Positions 15,810 through 26,000 are shown, counted from the first letter of the stretch. The stretch is DNA of 30,101 nucleotides from Planctomycetota bacterium (GCA_026692885.1 JAPLNJ010000787.1:1-30101); one strand, 5' to 3'. Notes: generated by a model from the sequence alone, not told the origin. Numbers and translations are program-made.

Positions 15810-16463
15810 ATGGGCCGCCGTATACTACGCCGAATCGATACGTCGCTCGATCTTTCGCAGCATCTGAAATCGCTTGACGAACTCTCTCCGCCGTTCACCT
15901 CGGAACGCGGCTTCGGCCGTACGTCGCCGCTGGAGATAGAAGTCGGCAGCGGGAAAGGCCTGTTTCTCCAGTCGATTTCGGGGGCGGTGCCCGAGCATTG
16001 TTTCCTCGGTTGCGAGGTCTCCGCCAAGTATGCGCAGTTCGCTGCGGCCAAATTGGCTCGTGCGCAACGCAGCAATGCGATGCTGGTGCACGGAGACGCC
16101 CTGCGATTGTTTCGCGAATACTTGCCAGATGCCTCGGCGGCGGCCGTGCATGTGTATTTCCCCGATCCGTGGTGGAAGAAACGACACTGGCGGAGACGCG
16201 TGATGCAGGAGCCGTTCCTGAAGGACATCGAGCGGGTCCTGGAACCCCACGGAACGCTGCATTTCTGGACGGATGTCGAGGAGTACTTCACCAACACCCT
16301 AGAGCTGATCAAGCAAGTGACCCGTTTGGCTGGCCCTTTCCAGGTCCCCGCACGGGATCCCGCACACGATCTCGATTACCGGACACACTTCGAACGACGG
16401 ATGCGACTGCATCACGAAGCGGTCTATCGCGCCGAGTTCCGGCGGGAACCCGACCATGCCTGA
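15810..16463 (+). CDS. trmB: tRNA (guanine-N7-)-methyltransferase
   Basis: TrmB methylates G46 in the variable loop of tRNA using S-adenosylmethionine. The SAM-binding motif EIEVGSGKG is at about residues 42-50. The family hallmark FPDPWWKKRHWRRR is at 117-130, and a TDVEEY segment at 154-159 fits the catalytic and tRNA-binding end. The length is 217 residues, normal. It starts 49 bp after the FabZ-like gene, and its last eight bases overlap mutM, so the two are likely cotranscribed. Confidence 0.93.
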   Translation: MGRRILRRIDTSLDLSQHLKSLDELSPPFTSERGFGRTSPLEIEVGSGKGLFLQSISGAVPEHCFLGCEVSAKYAQFAAAKLARAQRSNAMLVHGDALRLFREYLPDASAAAVHVYFPDPWWKKRHWRRRVMQEPFLKDIERVLEPHGTLHFWTDVEEYFTNTLELIKQVTRLAGPFQVPARDPAHDLDYRTHFERRMRLHHEAVYRAEFRREPDHA

Positions 16464-17295
16464 ACTTCCAGAAGTCGAAACCATGCGACGCGGGATCCTG
16501 GGCGTCGTGGGCGCCACGTTGGTCGGGGCCGAGCGTTTGCCGTGCGCGCTGAAACCGATTCTCGTGCAGCCCGCGCTGGCCCACTTCCGTCGCCGCGCGG
16601 TCGGACGACGCGTGACGGTGGTGGACCGGATCGGCAAGCGGGTCGTTCTGCGTTTGGACAGCGGTGATGCCATCATCCTGGAGCCGCGCATGACGGGCTT
16701 GGTCCTGGTCGCCGAATCACCGGACACAGCCCATTTGCGGTTTCGCTTGCGTTTCTTGGGCGGCCAGATCCAGCAAATCCTGTACTGGGACCGTCGCGGA
16801 TTGGGCTCGGTGCGGCTGCTGTCGCGGCGTCAACTCGAGCAGCAGTTGGGGCCAGGAAAGTTGGGACCGGACGCTCTGACTGTGACTGTCGACGAGTTAT
16901 GGGACGGCCTGCATCGCAGTCAACGAGCGATCAAGGTGGCGCTGCTCGACCAGCAGACGCTGGCGGGCGTGGGGAACCTGTACGCGTCGGAGATCCTCCA
17001 CGTCGCGGGAATCCACCCTCAGCAGCGGTGCTGCCGTCTGAGCCGCGACACTTGGCGACGACTCCAAGCGGCCATGCTGCACGTGTTGGAGGAAGCCATT
17101 CGATACGAAGGCTCGACGTTGGCCGACAGCACATATCGCAACGTCTTGAGTTCCCCCGGCAGCTACCAGAACCAGCATCGGGTCTACGACCTGGCTGGCC
17201 AGCGGTGTCCGAAATGTTCGGTGGGCGTCATCCGCCGCATCGTCCAGGCGCAGCGTTCGACGTTCTTCTGCCCGCGTTGTCAGCAGCGGAATTGA
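16456..17295 (+). CDS. mutM: Formamidopyrimidine-DNA glycosylase (Fpg/MutM)
   Basis: Fpg removes 8-oxoguanine and ring-opened purines and nicks the abasic site. The N terminus PELPEVET provides the catalytic Pro2 and Glu3, Lys61 (in RIGKR) fits the conserved lysine, and the helix-two-turn-helix is at GVGNLYASEILHVAGIHP. The zinc finger uses Cys251, Cys254, Cys272 and Cys275, with Arg267 in QRSTFFCPRC. All key residues are present in 279 residues. The ATG lies inside the end of trmB. Confidence 0.95.
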   Translation: MPELPEVETMRRGILGVVGATLVGAERLPCALKPILVQPALAHFRRRAVGRRVTVVDRIGKRVVLRLDSGDAIILEPRMTGLVLVAESPDTAHLRFRLRFLGGQIQQILYWDRRGLGSVRLLSRRQLEQQLGPGKLGPDALTVTVDELWDGLHRSQRAIKVALLDQQTLAGVGNLYASEILHVAGIHPQQRCCRLSRDTWRRLQAAMLHVLEEAIRYEGSTLADSTYRNVLSSPGSYQNQHRVYDLAGQRCPKCSVGVIRRIVQAQRSTFFCPRCQQRN

Positions 17296-17316
17296 CGCCG
17301 AAAACGGCTACCTGCC

Positions 17317-17344
17317 TTGCAAATTTTCGTGAATGGGCTTTAAT
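17317..17344 (+). promoter_or_regulatory. Candidate promoter of the HU-like gene
   Basis: TTGCAA (17317-17322) and TTTAAT (17339-17344) are separated by 16 bases, which matches four and five of six consensus bases. It lies in the 116-bp gap after mutM and would give a leader of about 60 bases ahead of the HU-like gene. A separate promoter fits the high expression expected of HU. It is a sequence match only. Confidence 0.35.
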
Positions 17345-17411
17345 CATCACGCAGTCCGTTGTGGAGCGTCGAGTTTTTCCATTAACTGTGAGTGAGGAAG
17401 GTACGAGAGAC

Positions 17412-17744
17412 ATGGCCAAAGCTGCTGCAACCCAAAATCCGTTAACCAAGAGCCAGATCCTAGCCAACGTCGTGGCCGCGACCAATCTGCCCAAGAAAGA
17501 CGTGGCCGCGGTGCTGGGCGCGTTCGCGGAGGAAGTCAAGAAGAACCATGGTAAGAAGGGGCCCGGTGTGTTCACGGCCCTCGGTCTCGTGAAGATCGAG
17601 AAGAAGTCCGTCGCGGCCCGGAAAGCCGAGAAGGGCGTCCCCAACCCGTTCAAGCCGGGTGAGTTGATGGACCGTCCCGCCAAGCCAGCCTTCTGCAAGG
17701 TCAAAGTCCGGGCGCTCAAAGCACTCAAGGATATGGTGAAGTAG
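17412..17744 (+). CDS. HU-family DNA-binding protein, 110 residues
   Basis: The N-terminal 45 residues (LTKSQILANVVAATNLPKKDVAAVLGAFAEEV) have the two-helix dimerisation core of HU/IHF. The middle, GVFTALGLVKIEKKSVAARKAEKGVPNPFKPGE, fits the beta-arm body, but the usual RNPxTG arm tip is replaced by GVPNPFKPGELMDRPAKP. The C-terminal helix is KVKVRALKALKDMVK. It is longer than E. coli HU (90 residues). It should bend or coat DNA in the nucleoid. GGAAGG lies ten bases before the ATG. It stands alone on the + strand and is followed by a gene-free stretch. Confidence 0.85.
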   Translation: MAKAAATQNPLTKSQILANVVAATNLPKKDVAAVLGAFAEEVKKNHGKKGPGVFTALGLVKIEKKSVAARKAEKGVPNPFKPGELMDRPAKPAFCKVKVRALKALKDMVK

Positions 17745-17896
17745 CCGTCGCGGCGAACCGTTCGGTCCGCTCGGCGCAGCGCCCTTGATCGTACGCGAAC
17801 ACCCTCGGCTCAACAGGTCGAGCCGGGGGGGTTGGTTATGCCTACAATGTACCGAGAGGCGGCTCCCGGCGACGTCCAGGGAGTCGCTCCCGACGA

Positions 17897-18011
17897 GGTT
17901 GTGAAAAAATCAAATCGGCCAACGATGCTTGCGCAAGGTGCCTGGTGGGCTGTGCCCACCAGGCACAAGCGGTTTCGGTGGGCACAGCCCACCCTATGAT
18001 TCTTCACAACC
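17897..18011. repeat. Compact repeat unit with imperfect terminal inverted repeats
   Basis: GGTTGTGAAAAAATCA at 17897-17912 pairs with TGATTCTTCACAACC at 17997-18011 with one mismatch and one indel. Inside are two palindromes that share a core: a 13-bp perfect stem with a three-base loop at 17938-17966, and a seven-bp stem at 17977-17993 whose sequence is the reverse complement of the inner part of the first. There is no coding capacity. The form fits a small non-autonomous element or REP-like palindrome. The rest of the gene-free interval 17745-18053 shows only a hairpin at 18019-18038. Confidence 0.55.
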
Positions 18012-18018
18012 GCTCCGC

Positions 18019-18038
18019 GTCAGGCTGGAAAGCCTGAC
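18019..18038 (-). terminator. Hairpin just beyond the DUF1559 gene
   Basis: GTCAGGCT and AGCCTGAC form a perfect eight-bp stem with a four-base loop, 16 bases past the DUF1559 stop on the - strand. No T-run follows, so it may be a structured transcript end or a dispersed palindrome. Similar hairpins are, from memory, common in Pirellula-like genomes. Confidence 0.45.
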
Positions 18039-18053
18039 CTACTTGGCGGCGGA

Positions 18054-19370
18054 TCAGTAACCCACCGTCACGGGCTGACCGTCATCGCGAATCGACAGCC
18101 GCAGCAACACGCCGAGGTCTGTCGTCTGGGAGAGGAACTGTACCGAGCCGTCGGTCATGCCGATCAGCAATCCGCCGGGATGGGCCGATTGCAGTGGATT
18201 GTTGCTGCCGTGGTCTTCGCTGCATCCCGGCAGCGGGGCAGTTCCCAGCACCCGCTTGTAGTTCGGGCGATAGCGGACGGTGGTGATGTTGTAACAATCC
18301 AAGGCGGCTGGTGGACTGCCGGGCAATCCGGCGTTGGCGGGCGGCACCTGCGCCGACTCGGCTGTTCCGGAAATGAAGCCACCCCCGGCGGTCGTGTTGG
18401 GAGTTGGCGGACCGGTTCCGCTCGTGTCCCACCCCGCATCCCCGTGGTACTTCGTCGAGAAACTCGCGTTGGCGTCCTGCAACCAATCCGATTGCTCACC
18501 CACAATCATCGTGTTGGAAGTGCCGTCCGTGCAGGAGGCCATGCCCACGTGTTGGCACGCGGGCAGCATGCCGCTGACGGTGATGATGCTGTTCGGCACA
18601 TGGCCCACGCCCTTCTGCCGATTCACGTAAGGACGCGGTGAGATGGGCGGCACGAGGCCTGCCGCACCGCCTCGGTAGTCCGGCGAACTGGCGTCGATAT
18701 CGCAACCGCCCGAGATGCCGACGTAGGTCGGCAGCACGATGGGGCCGGTCTGCGTTTCCATTACCGGCAGTGGGCTGGACGGACATCGCATGTATTCCGG
18801 CACGAGCGTGCTCAACGGCGACCCCGAGACATTGGCGTTGATGTTCTCCGCATTGAACGCCCCGTTCCCCGGCGCCTCAGCGCGTTGCAGCGCCGCGATC
18901 TTGTCATACACGTTGCGATGTTCGGTGAAGGGCAGGGTGCCGTACCACCACGAAGGACCGAGCTTCTCGGACTCGCCAGCCATTCCCGCGTGCAGAGCCC
19001 CGGCGGGAAAGACCTTGTACGTGTCGTGGTAGTTCTGCAAACTGATCGCAATATTGCGCAAGTTGTTGTTACATTGTGTGCGCCGGGCAGCTTCGCGCGC
19101 GGCTTGGATGGCCGGCAGGAGCAGCGCCAGCAGAATCCCCCCGCACGCCAGCAACGGAATCACGCTGCAGGCCACGATGACCAGGGGAACCAGCCACTTG
19201 TTGGATGCGGACTGCGGCGGCGGTGGGGCGCCGGCCTCAACTTGGACACCAGCGAACCCCGGGATGGTGATGGTCTGGCCGCAACCTGCGCACGGGCCGC
19301 TGCGCCCGCCGAACTCGTCCGCTACGACGGTCTGTTTTCCACAATGAGGACACGTGAAGGCGATAGGCAT
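18054..19370 (-). CDS. DUF1559 prepilin-like protein with N-terminal zinc ribbon
   Basis: DUF1559 proteins are abundant in planctomycetes and resemble type II pseudopilins, but their role is unsettled. Residues 1-38 form a zinc ribbon (Cys7, Cys10, Cys27, Cys30). A hydrophobic segment at about 59-86 ends in ALLLPAIQAAREAARRTQC, the DUF1559 hallmark, followed by NNLRNIAISLQNYHDTY. The C-terminal part has HPGGLLIGMTDGSVQFL, also typical. The usual GFTLVELLVV prepilin cleavage motif is absent; here the ribbon and a proline-rich linker precede the membrane helix, so processing by a prepilin peptidase is unlikely. The start at 19370 gives 438 residues and has AGGGGAT upstream; an earlier in-frame start would add non-conserved sequence. 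Confidence 0.92.
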   Translation of the reverse strand: MPIAFTCPHCGKQTVVADEFGGRSGPCAGCGQTITIPGFAGVQVEAGAPPPPQSASNKWLVPLVIVACSVIPLLACGGILLALLLPAIQAAREAARRTQCNNNLRNIAISLQNYHDTYKVFPAGALHAGMAGESEKLGPSWWYGTLPFTEHRNVYDKIAALQRAEAPGNGAFNAENINANVSGSPLSTLVPEYMRCPSSPLPVMETQTGPIVLPTYVGISGGCDIDASSPDYRGGAAGLVPPISPRPYVNRQKGVGHVPNSIITVSGMLPACQHVGMASCTDGTSNTMIVGEQSDWLQDANASFSTKYHGDAGWDTSGTGPPTPNTTAGGGFISGTAESAQVPPANAGLPGSPPAALDCYNITTVRYRPNYKRVLGTAPLPGCSEDHGSNNPLQSAHPGGLLIGMTDGSVQFLSQTTDLGVLLRLSIRDDGQPVTVGY

Positions 19371-19413
19371 GATCGGATCCCCTGTCGAGTAACCTGGAAG
19401 CTGCCACACGAGC

Positions 19414-19443
19414 AGTATACGCGTTGGCGCTGGCGGCCAACAA
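19414..19443 (-). promoter_or_regulatory. Candidate promoter of the DUF1559 gene
   Basis: On the - strand TTGTTG (19443-19438) and TATACT (19419-19414) are 18 bases apart. Transcription would start near 19407, about 37 bases before the ATG. The -10 box matches five of six bases and the -35 box four of six. Confidence 0.4.
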
Positions 19444-19579
19444 GCTGCGCGAGGACCTCGCCGCATTTCGCGAGAACGGCCGCAGCCTCGCTCCCTCGGT
19501 GCTCCGGGGAGAGGGCTGGGGTGGCCGCTTGAAAATGTCGTATTGATTCGCAGTTTGTGTCTTCCATGTTTTGTTACGC

Positions 19580-19655
19580 GCACGGATGGCAGAGCCAGAG
19601 CACGGATGAAGACCGAAGAAGAAAAACACCCGTGCTCTGGCTCTGTCATCCGTGC
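19580..19655. repeat. 26-bp near-perfect inverted repeat
   Basis: The arms at 19580-19605 and 19630-19655 match in 25 of 26 bases and enclose a 24-base purine-rich loop. Each arm contains CAGAGCCAGAGCACGG. This could be a dispersed palindrome, a remnant of a small mobile element, or an RNA hairpin. No coding sequence is associated. Confidence 0.6.
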
Positions 19656-19905
19656 GAATATCGCAAGAAAAGTTGTTCTTGGGCCAGGTACACAATCTGT
19701 CTATGTCCGTACGGACCGTTGCGAGATCACTCGTCCAGAGTTGCTGCTGCTCAACGAGAAGGCACGTCATCCAATCGCTCCGGCGAAGTCTCGGCCTAGT
19801 TGTACAACGTCACTTTCCATGCAAGTTCCAGACCCCCACGGCCTCGTGCCGTTGTTTAATCAGATTTGCAGGCTACACCAAGCCCCCCCCAAATCTCTAT
19901 TTTCC

Positions 19906-19938
19906 CCCCGCCCTGCCGCCGAAGGCGGCAGGGCGGGG
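19906..19938. repeat. 15-bp perfect GC-rich hairpin
   Basis: CCCCGCCCTGCCGCC (19906-19920) pairs perfectly with 19924-19938 across a GAA loop, and T/A pairs extend it on both sides with a two-C bulge. It is about 150 bp beyond the giant gene's stop on the - strand, so it might end that transcript, but no T-run follows. Confidence 0.55.
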
Positions 19939-20087
19939 AAAGAAGGGAGAAGGTGCGAGCGGCCGTCGGTTCTAGCCTGTCAATCTGGTTCACGATCCAG
20001 GCAAGCTGGATGGGGTCTTTTGTCGCACAAGTTGTCTTGAAGAAGCACGTTGGAGCGAACTGTCTCGCTCAATGTGGTTATCTCAAA

Positions 20088-23000
20088 CTAGCCACGGTAG
20101 TTGCATTTGGCAATCTCAGGAGCGATATCTCGAAGCACGCCGTCCAGCTCGAACAGCGTGTGATCGTCGAGCAGCGTATCTGCGAAATGGTACTCCGTGG
20201 CCGACCCCACGGGGATTTGCATCCGGCGTGCCACCTCGCGCGGGGAAGTGCCTTGCAGCCAGGCAGGACGCGGAAACTCCTTGCCCAAAGCCGTCGACGC
20301 CGCTTCAGTCCAGAGTTCGGCCGCAGCAGGGAACATCGGAACTGCGGCACCAAATGGTGCTCCGACCAGGCTTGGCAGCGAGGTGACTTCCGCCGTTGAC
20401 GCAGCCATTTCTCCCTCGCCGAAACCTGCCAGGTGGCTGTTGATGTAGCTGATGACCGCCAGCACGTCCAACGGCGTGCAGGCGTTGTCATCGTTCGTAT
20501 CATAGAAAGGGTGCACGCCAGCCGGGTCCGTTGGCAACGACGTGTCGCCGGAGCGGCCGTTGATGTAGATAATAATGGTCAAGACATCTAACGGCACCAC
20601 GCTTCCGTTCCCGTCGACGTCATACGCATCCGCCGCGTTGTGCCAAGGGTTAAAAGCAAAATTGGCAATCGAGTTCCGTTCGTCCTGGCTCAGGAACGCC
20701 GCAGTCTGGCCACTCAATCCATTCGTTCCGACCAGCGTTTGGGCTGCGGCCACCGCATCGGCCCGGCGGGTCGCCAGGATCGTCAGGTACGCCAGACGGA
20801 CCATCTGCCCGGCCGGCACCCGCAGCGTATAGGTCCACTCGATGTTGTCCGAGGTCCGCAGCACGCTCGTAGGCACCAGCCCTGCCGGACCGTGCACATA
20901 ATGCACGATCGCCGGCGTCCCGCTGCCGTCAGCGTCATCGGTGCCGATCCATTGGTCGGTCGGTTCGACCACGTCGTCGCCATCGGACGTGGCGAAGACG
21001 GTCGTGTCGCCGTTCGAGCCGAGATTCCCGACGATGCGCACCGTGGTAGTGATCGGGCTCTTGGAGGGATTCTCGAACACGTCCAGCGTCCGAGCGAAAG
21101 CCTCGTTGCCCGTACCAGGTACTGTGATCTCGCGATGGACTTGCAGGCCGGCGATCGTAACCATCGCCGTCACCAAGGTACGATCCTCGTCGGTCAGGAA
21201 ATCGGCCGGCACCTGGGGTGCAAACGTCTGGCCGGCAACCTCCAGCCGTCCAGCACCGTCGAACGCCTTCCCGCTGGAACCGACCAACTGCCCGGCCCCA
21301 AAACCGCGGCTCTGCACAGCCACCTGCATCGCCTGCGGAGCCTCCCATGTACGAACCTCTTGTCCGGGCGAGTTCAGCAGCAGGCAAACGCCACCGCCGA
21401 TCGAAACAACCATGTCGGCTTGGCCGTCGCTGTTGAAATCGCCGGTGGCGATTTGCGCGCCGGTAGTAGCGTAGGTCACCATCGGCCTGAATCCACCCGC
21501 GCCGTTGCCGAATAGCACCCCAGTCCCTGACCCCCATAAGTCACCCACAGCCAAGTCTGCTTGGCCATCGCCGGTGAAGTCGGCCACTGCCAGGGACGTG
21601 GGACTGATGTTGCCGGTCGCGTAGGTCACTGCCGGCGCAAGGCCACCGGCACCGTCACCCCTCAACACGACGACGTTTCTGCTGTTGGTATTGGCCACGG
21701 CCAAATCGGGCTTCCCGTCCGCATTGAAATCGCCGACGGCCAACGACTTAGGGCCCGATCCGCCGGAACGGAAAGTCTTCGCCACGTCAAATCCGCCCAC
21801 TCGGTTATTCAACAGCACGCCTACGCTAGCGTCGCCGCTCGTGTGGGCCACAGCCAGGTCGAGCCAACCATCGCCGTTGAAGTCGCCGACCTTCACGGAA
21901 GAAGGGGAAAAGCCGCCCGAGGCATAAGTTACTGCGGGCGCAAAGGTCCCTGTGTCGGTGCCCGACAAGACGCCGATGCCTCCGGCGTTCGCCACAGCTA
22001 GATCCGCATGTCCGTCCCCGTTGAAATCCCCCACCGCCAACGACGAAGGATGGGAGCCGTCTGTCGCGTAGGTGAGGGCTTCAGCAAACCCGCCCGCGCC
22101 ATCGCCCAGCAGCACCCCGACCGTGCCGGACTCGGTAGCGTGTGCCACGGCCAAGTCGGCCTTACCGTCGCCGTTGAAGTCGCTGATGGCAACCGCGGAA
22201 GGGTTGAAGCCGCCCGTCGCATAGCTCGCGGCTTCCGCCAAGGCACCTGTGCCGTTGCCCAAGAGCACCTCGACCATCCCGAGCACCTCGACCCACTCTG
22301 AGTCGCTGCCGTGTGCCGCGACCACGTCGACCTTTCCATCGGCGTTGAAATCGGCGACGGACAGGGAAGAAACAACACTGCCGGAACCCTGAATTCTCGC
22401 CGCCGCAAACCGGCCCGCACCATCGCCGAGTAGCACCCCGACCGTTTCGCTGTTTATCACAGCCAGGTCGCCCTTTCCGTCGCCGTCAAAATCAGCGATC
22501 GTCGCCGACCAGCCGTTTACGGCGTAGCTCACGGTCCCTGTAAACCCTGCCGTGCCCGTGCCGAAGGACACCTCGATACCGTCGTCGTTCGTCACGGCTA
22601 GATCCGCCTTCCCATCGGAGTTGAGATCGCCCACGGTGACAAAAGAAGGCCACCGGCCACGGGAGGCGTAGGTCAGGGCCGGCGCAAACCCACCGGTGCC
22701 GATACCCAACAAGATCCCGATGTTGTTGCTGTCCGAGTTCGTCACGACTAGATCCGCCTTGCCATCGACGTTGAAATCCCCGACGGCCACCGAGAGAGCA
22801 TAGGAGCCGCCCGTTTCGCAGATCAGGGCTTCGGCAAACCGGCCCGTGCCATCGCCCAGCAGCACGCCAACGATCCCGGGGGTGCTACTGTGAGCCACGA
22901 CCAGATCGTCCTTTTCGTCGCCGTTGAAGTCGCCCACCGCCAGCGAAGAAGGCCTGGCGCCGCCGGTGGCGTAGATCACGGGTGCCGCAAATCCACCCTG

Positions 23001-26000
23001 GCCATCCCCCAGAAGCACCCCGAGGTTACCCGTGGCACCATCGAACATCACGGCCAAGTCGGCCTTGCCGTCGCCGTTGAAGTCGCCCGCCGCTACCGAC
23101 CAAGGATACAAGTCGCCCAAGGCGGAAAGCACGGCCGGTGCAAACCCGCCCTTACCATTCCCCAACAGCACGCCGATCGTACGGCTGGCGGTGTTCGTCA
23201 CCGCCACGTCAAGTTTCCCGTCCGAGTTATAATCGGCGACCACCACAGAACGGGGATACGAGCCACCCGTGGTGTAAACCATCGGCGGCGCGAACAGGCC
23301 TCCCCCAATTCCCAACAGCACGCCGACAGTATTGGCGCCGCCGTTCACGACGACCAAGTCGGTCTTTCCGTCGGTATTGAAGTCGCCCGCCGTCACCGCG
23401 GCCGGAGACGCGCTGCCTAGGAAGTAACTAACCGCGGCCAAGAAACCACCTGTGTCACTGCCCAACAACACACCCACGCTGTCCCAATTGGCCACAGCCA
23501 CGTCGGCGCGCTCATCCGCATTGAAATCGCCTACCGCCAGCGACCTAGCGCCCGAGCCGCCCGAAGCGTAGAGCATCGCCGTCCCAAAGCCACCTTGGCC
23601 ATCGCCCTCCAGCACCCCAATCTGGTCGTTGCCCGCCACGGCCAGGTCGGCCTTCCCGTCACCGTTGAAATCGCCCACCGTGACCGACGAAGGATACGCC
23701 TCGCCCGATGCGTAAGATACCGCCGCCCCAAACCCGCCCGAGCCGTCGCCCAACAGCACTCCCACGTTTCCCTTCCAGACACCCTCCTCGAAGGTGGCGA
23801 TTGCCACGGCCACGTCAGCTTTCCCGTCGCCATTGAAATCGCTCACCGTCATCGCGTTGGTTTGGGACCCGCCCGAGGGGTAGCTCACCGCTGCTGCAAA
23901 CCCGCCGGTTCCATCGCCCAACAGCATCGCAATATTGTCGTAATTCGCCACGACCAGATCGGCGTTCCCATCGGCGTTGAAGTCGGCGACCGCGACCGAG
24001 CGAGACCCCCAACCGCCCGACGCGTAGGTCACAGCGCCCCCGAATCCCCCCGTGCCGTTGCCGAACAGCACTCCCACGTTTTTGTCGTTCGCCACGGCCA
24101 GATCGGCCTTTCCATCGCCGTTGAAGTCGCCGACCGCGATTGCCTGCGGGTAGATTCCGCTCGACGCGTAGCGGAGCGGCGCGGCAAACCCGCCTCGGCC
24201 ATTGTTCAACAGTACGAGGATGGTCGAGTTCGCCGGATCTGCGACCGCCAGGTCGGCCTTTCCATCGCTGTTGAAGTTCCCCACCGCGACCGCGGAAGCG
24301 TCTTCGGCGCCTGACGCTATCGTGCCGGCCACCTGGAACCCGCCCACGCCGTCGCCCAGGCAGAGCGTGATGCTCTCGCCTCCCGCTACGACCAGATCCA
24401 GAAAGCCGTCTCCGTTGAAGTCCGCGGTCGCCACGGCTTGGAGGTATCCGTACGGGCTGGTGGGATAGGTCGGGGCGGAAACGAACCTCTCCTCATCCGC
24501 CGCCACCGCCACAAAGTCACGAGTCCAATCGCCGCCGGCAACCCCGTCGGCATTGCCGTCCAAGGCATTGCCGGCCGCGTCCGTGATCGTCTCCCGGACG
24601 GAGAAGCGGTACACGCTTTCCGACAACGGCCCGAAGTTGAGCGTAGCGACGATACCGTCGCAGGCTACGGTCACAGGGATGGTCGTGTCGTCCGCCGTGC
24701 CCAGCAAGCCATCGGGACCGACCGTTTGCAGCTGATAGTTAGCCGCTGACTCGCCGTGCACGATGTGCTTGCTGAAGGTGATCTGCAGCGCGTTGGTCCC
24801 CGCGGCCAGCGTGCCGTCGCTCAGGGACGGGAAGGTGCTCGTGACCATCGGCAGCGTGAAGTCGTAGCTCACGACTGGGTCTGTGCTGGTTGACGCGCCG
24901 CTCGCATTGCCCGCCGCATCGTGAGCCGCCCCGGCCGGGATACGGGCGGTCACGGTGCCCCTCCCGGTCATTCCAGTTACCGCGACAGCGTACGTCGTGC
25001 CCTCCGCACCCACGGGACCCACGGTGGCCACCAACGTCTCAGACGCTGTGCCGCCGAACACCAAGTCGCCAACAGCAAAGTCACTTACCGGCTCGCTGAA
25101 CACGACCCTGAAGTGAATCGGCGAGACATCACACGGCTCCGCTTGCCCTTCCGCCAAGCCGATCGACACCATGGGCGGCGTCACATCGTACGTCACCACG
25201 GCATCCGCGCTGGTGGCCGCGTTGTTGGGCATCCCCGTCGCGTCATGAGCAACGCCTGCGAGAATCCCGACGATCACCGTACCGCTGCCTGTCATGCCGC
25301 GGACGGCAATGTCGTAGGTCGTGCCATCGATGCCCGATGGGCTGATGATCGCCACCAGCGTTCCCGGTGCCGTCCCGCTCAAAGTCACGCCGCTGGCAGA
25401 GAAGTCAGCCACTGGCTGGCCGAAGACCGCAGTGAAGTGAATCGACGAACCTTTGGTCGGGTCCGCCTGTGACTCCGCTTGATCGATCGTCGTCGGAAAC
25501 CCGGTGACAACGAAGGTTGTTGTGTAGTCGCCCCCGGCCTGCCCGTCTTTATCCCCGTCCAACCGGTTCCCGAAAATGTCCGTTACGTCATCCGACGCCT
25601 TGAGCGTATAGCTCCCGACAGGAATTCCGCCCTCAAACATGAGCATCGCCGACTTGCTGTCGGCCGCCAGATAGACCTGATCCGGGGTCAACACACCAAG
25701 CGTGGATTCGACCAGCGAAAGATGCGTCTCCGCGAAGTAGGCAACCGGCTCGTTGAATAGCAGAACTAATTGCCCGCTCCCTTCCGGTAGGAAGCCGGAA
25801 CTCGGCAGGTCGGCTGTCACCTGGGGTCCCGTAACGTCGGGCGAAGCCGACTCGATGGTCACCTTAGCGGAATTATCGTCCGTTGTGGCCTCGCCAGCCA
25901 CAGCCACGATTACTGCCGCGTAGACGTTCTCGCCCGCCGTCAAGGTGAACGAATCGCTGCTCACCAGGGCCGTACCGTCGGGCAGTAACTCGCCCACAGC

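Larger units (their letters stand above)
19371..20087. other. 717-bp gene-free interval with repeats
   Basis: No gene is supported here; the frames present are Arg/Pro-rich and lack ribosome sites. It holds the candidate DUF1559 promoter, a GC-rich stretch at about 19490-19530 (CTCCGGGGAGAGGGCTGGGG) that resembles a dispersed intergenic sequence seen in many bacterial genomes (from memory), and two strong inverted repeats at 19580-19655 and 19906-19938. The 150 bp after the second hairpin, up to the giant gene's stop, show nothing recognisable. Confidence 0.6.

Noticed and set aside
15227..16312. A 361-codon - strand frame opposite the FabZ-like gene and trmB
   Set aside because: The + strand genes carry clear catalytic motifs; this frame is Arg/His-rich shadow coding.
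16899..17411. N-terminal extension of the HU-like gene into mutM
   Set aside because: The extension lies out of frame inside mutM, is Arg/Gly/Pro-rich, and the ATG at 17412 has its own ribosome site and the HU N terminus.
19371..19649. Longer start for the DUF1559 protein
   Set aside because: The extra 93 residues are Arg/Pro-rich with no domain, cover a good promoter, and precede the zinc ribbon start MPIAFTCPHC.
22890..23420. + strand frames in the VCBS repeat region
   Set aside because: They repeat with the same period as the - strand repeats and are products of that repeat DNA.
21370..24450. A CRISPR array or short tandem repeat locus
   Set aside because: The periodicity of about 147 bp is that of protein repeats in an open frame, without short identical repeats and unique spacers.
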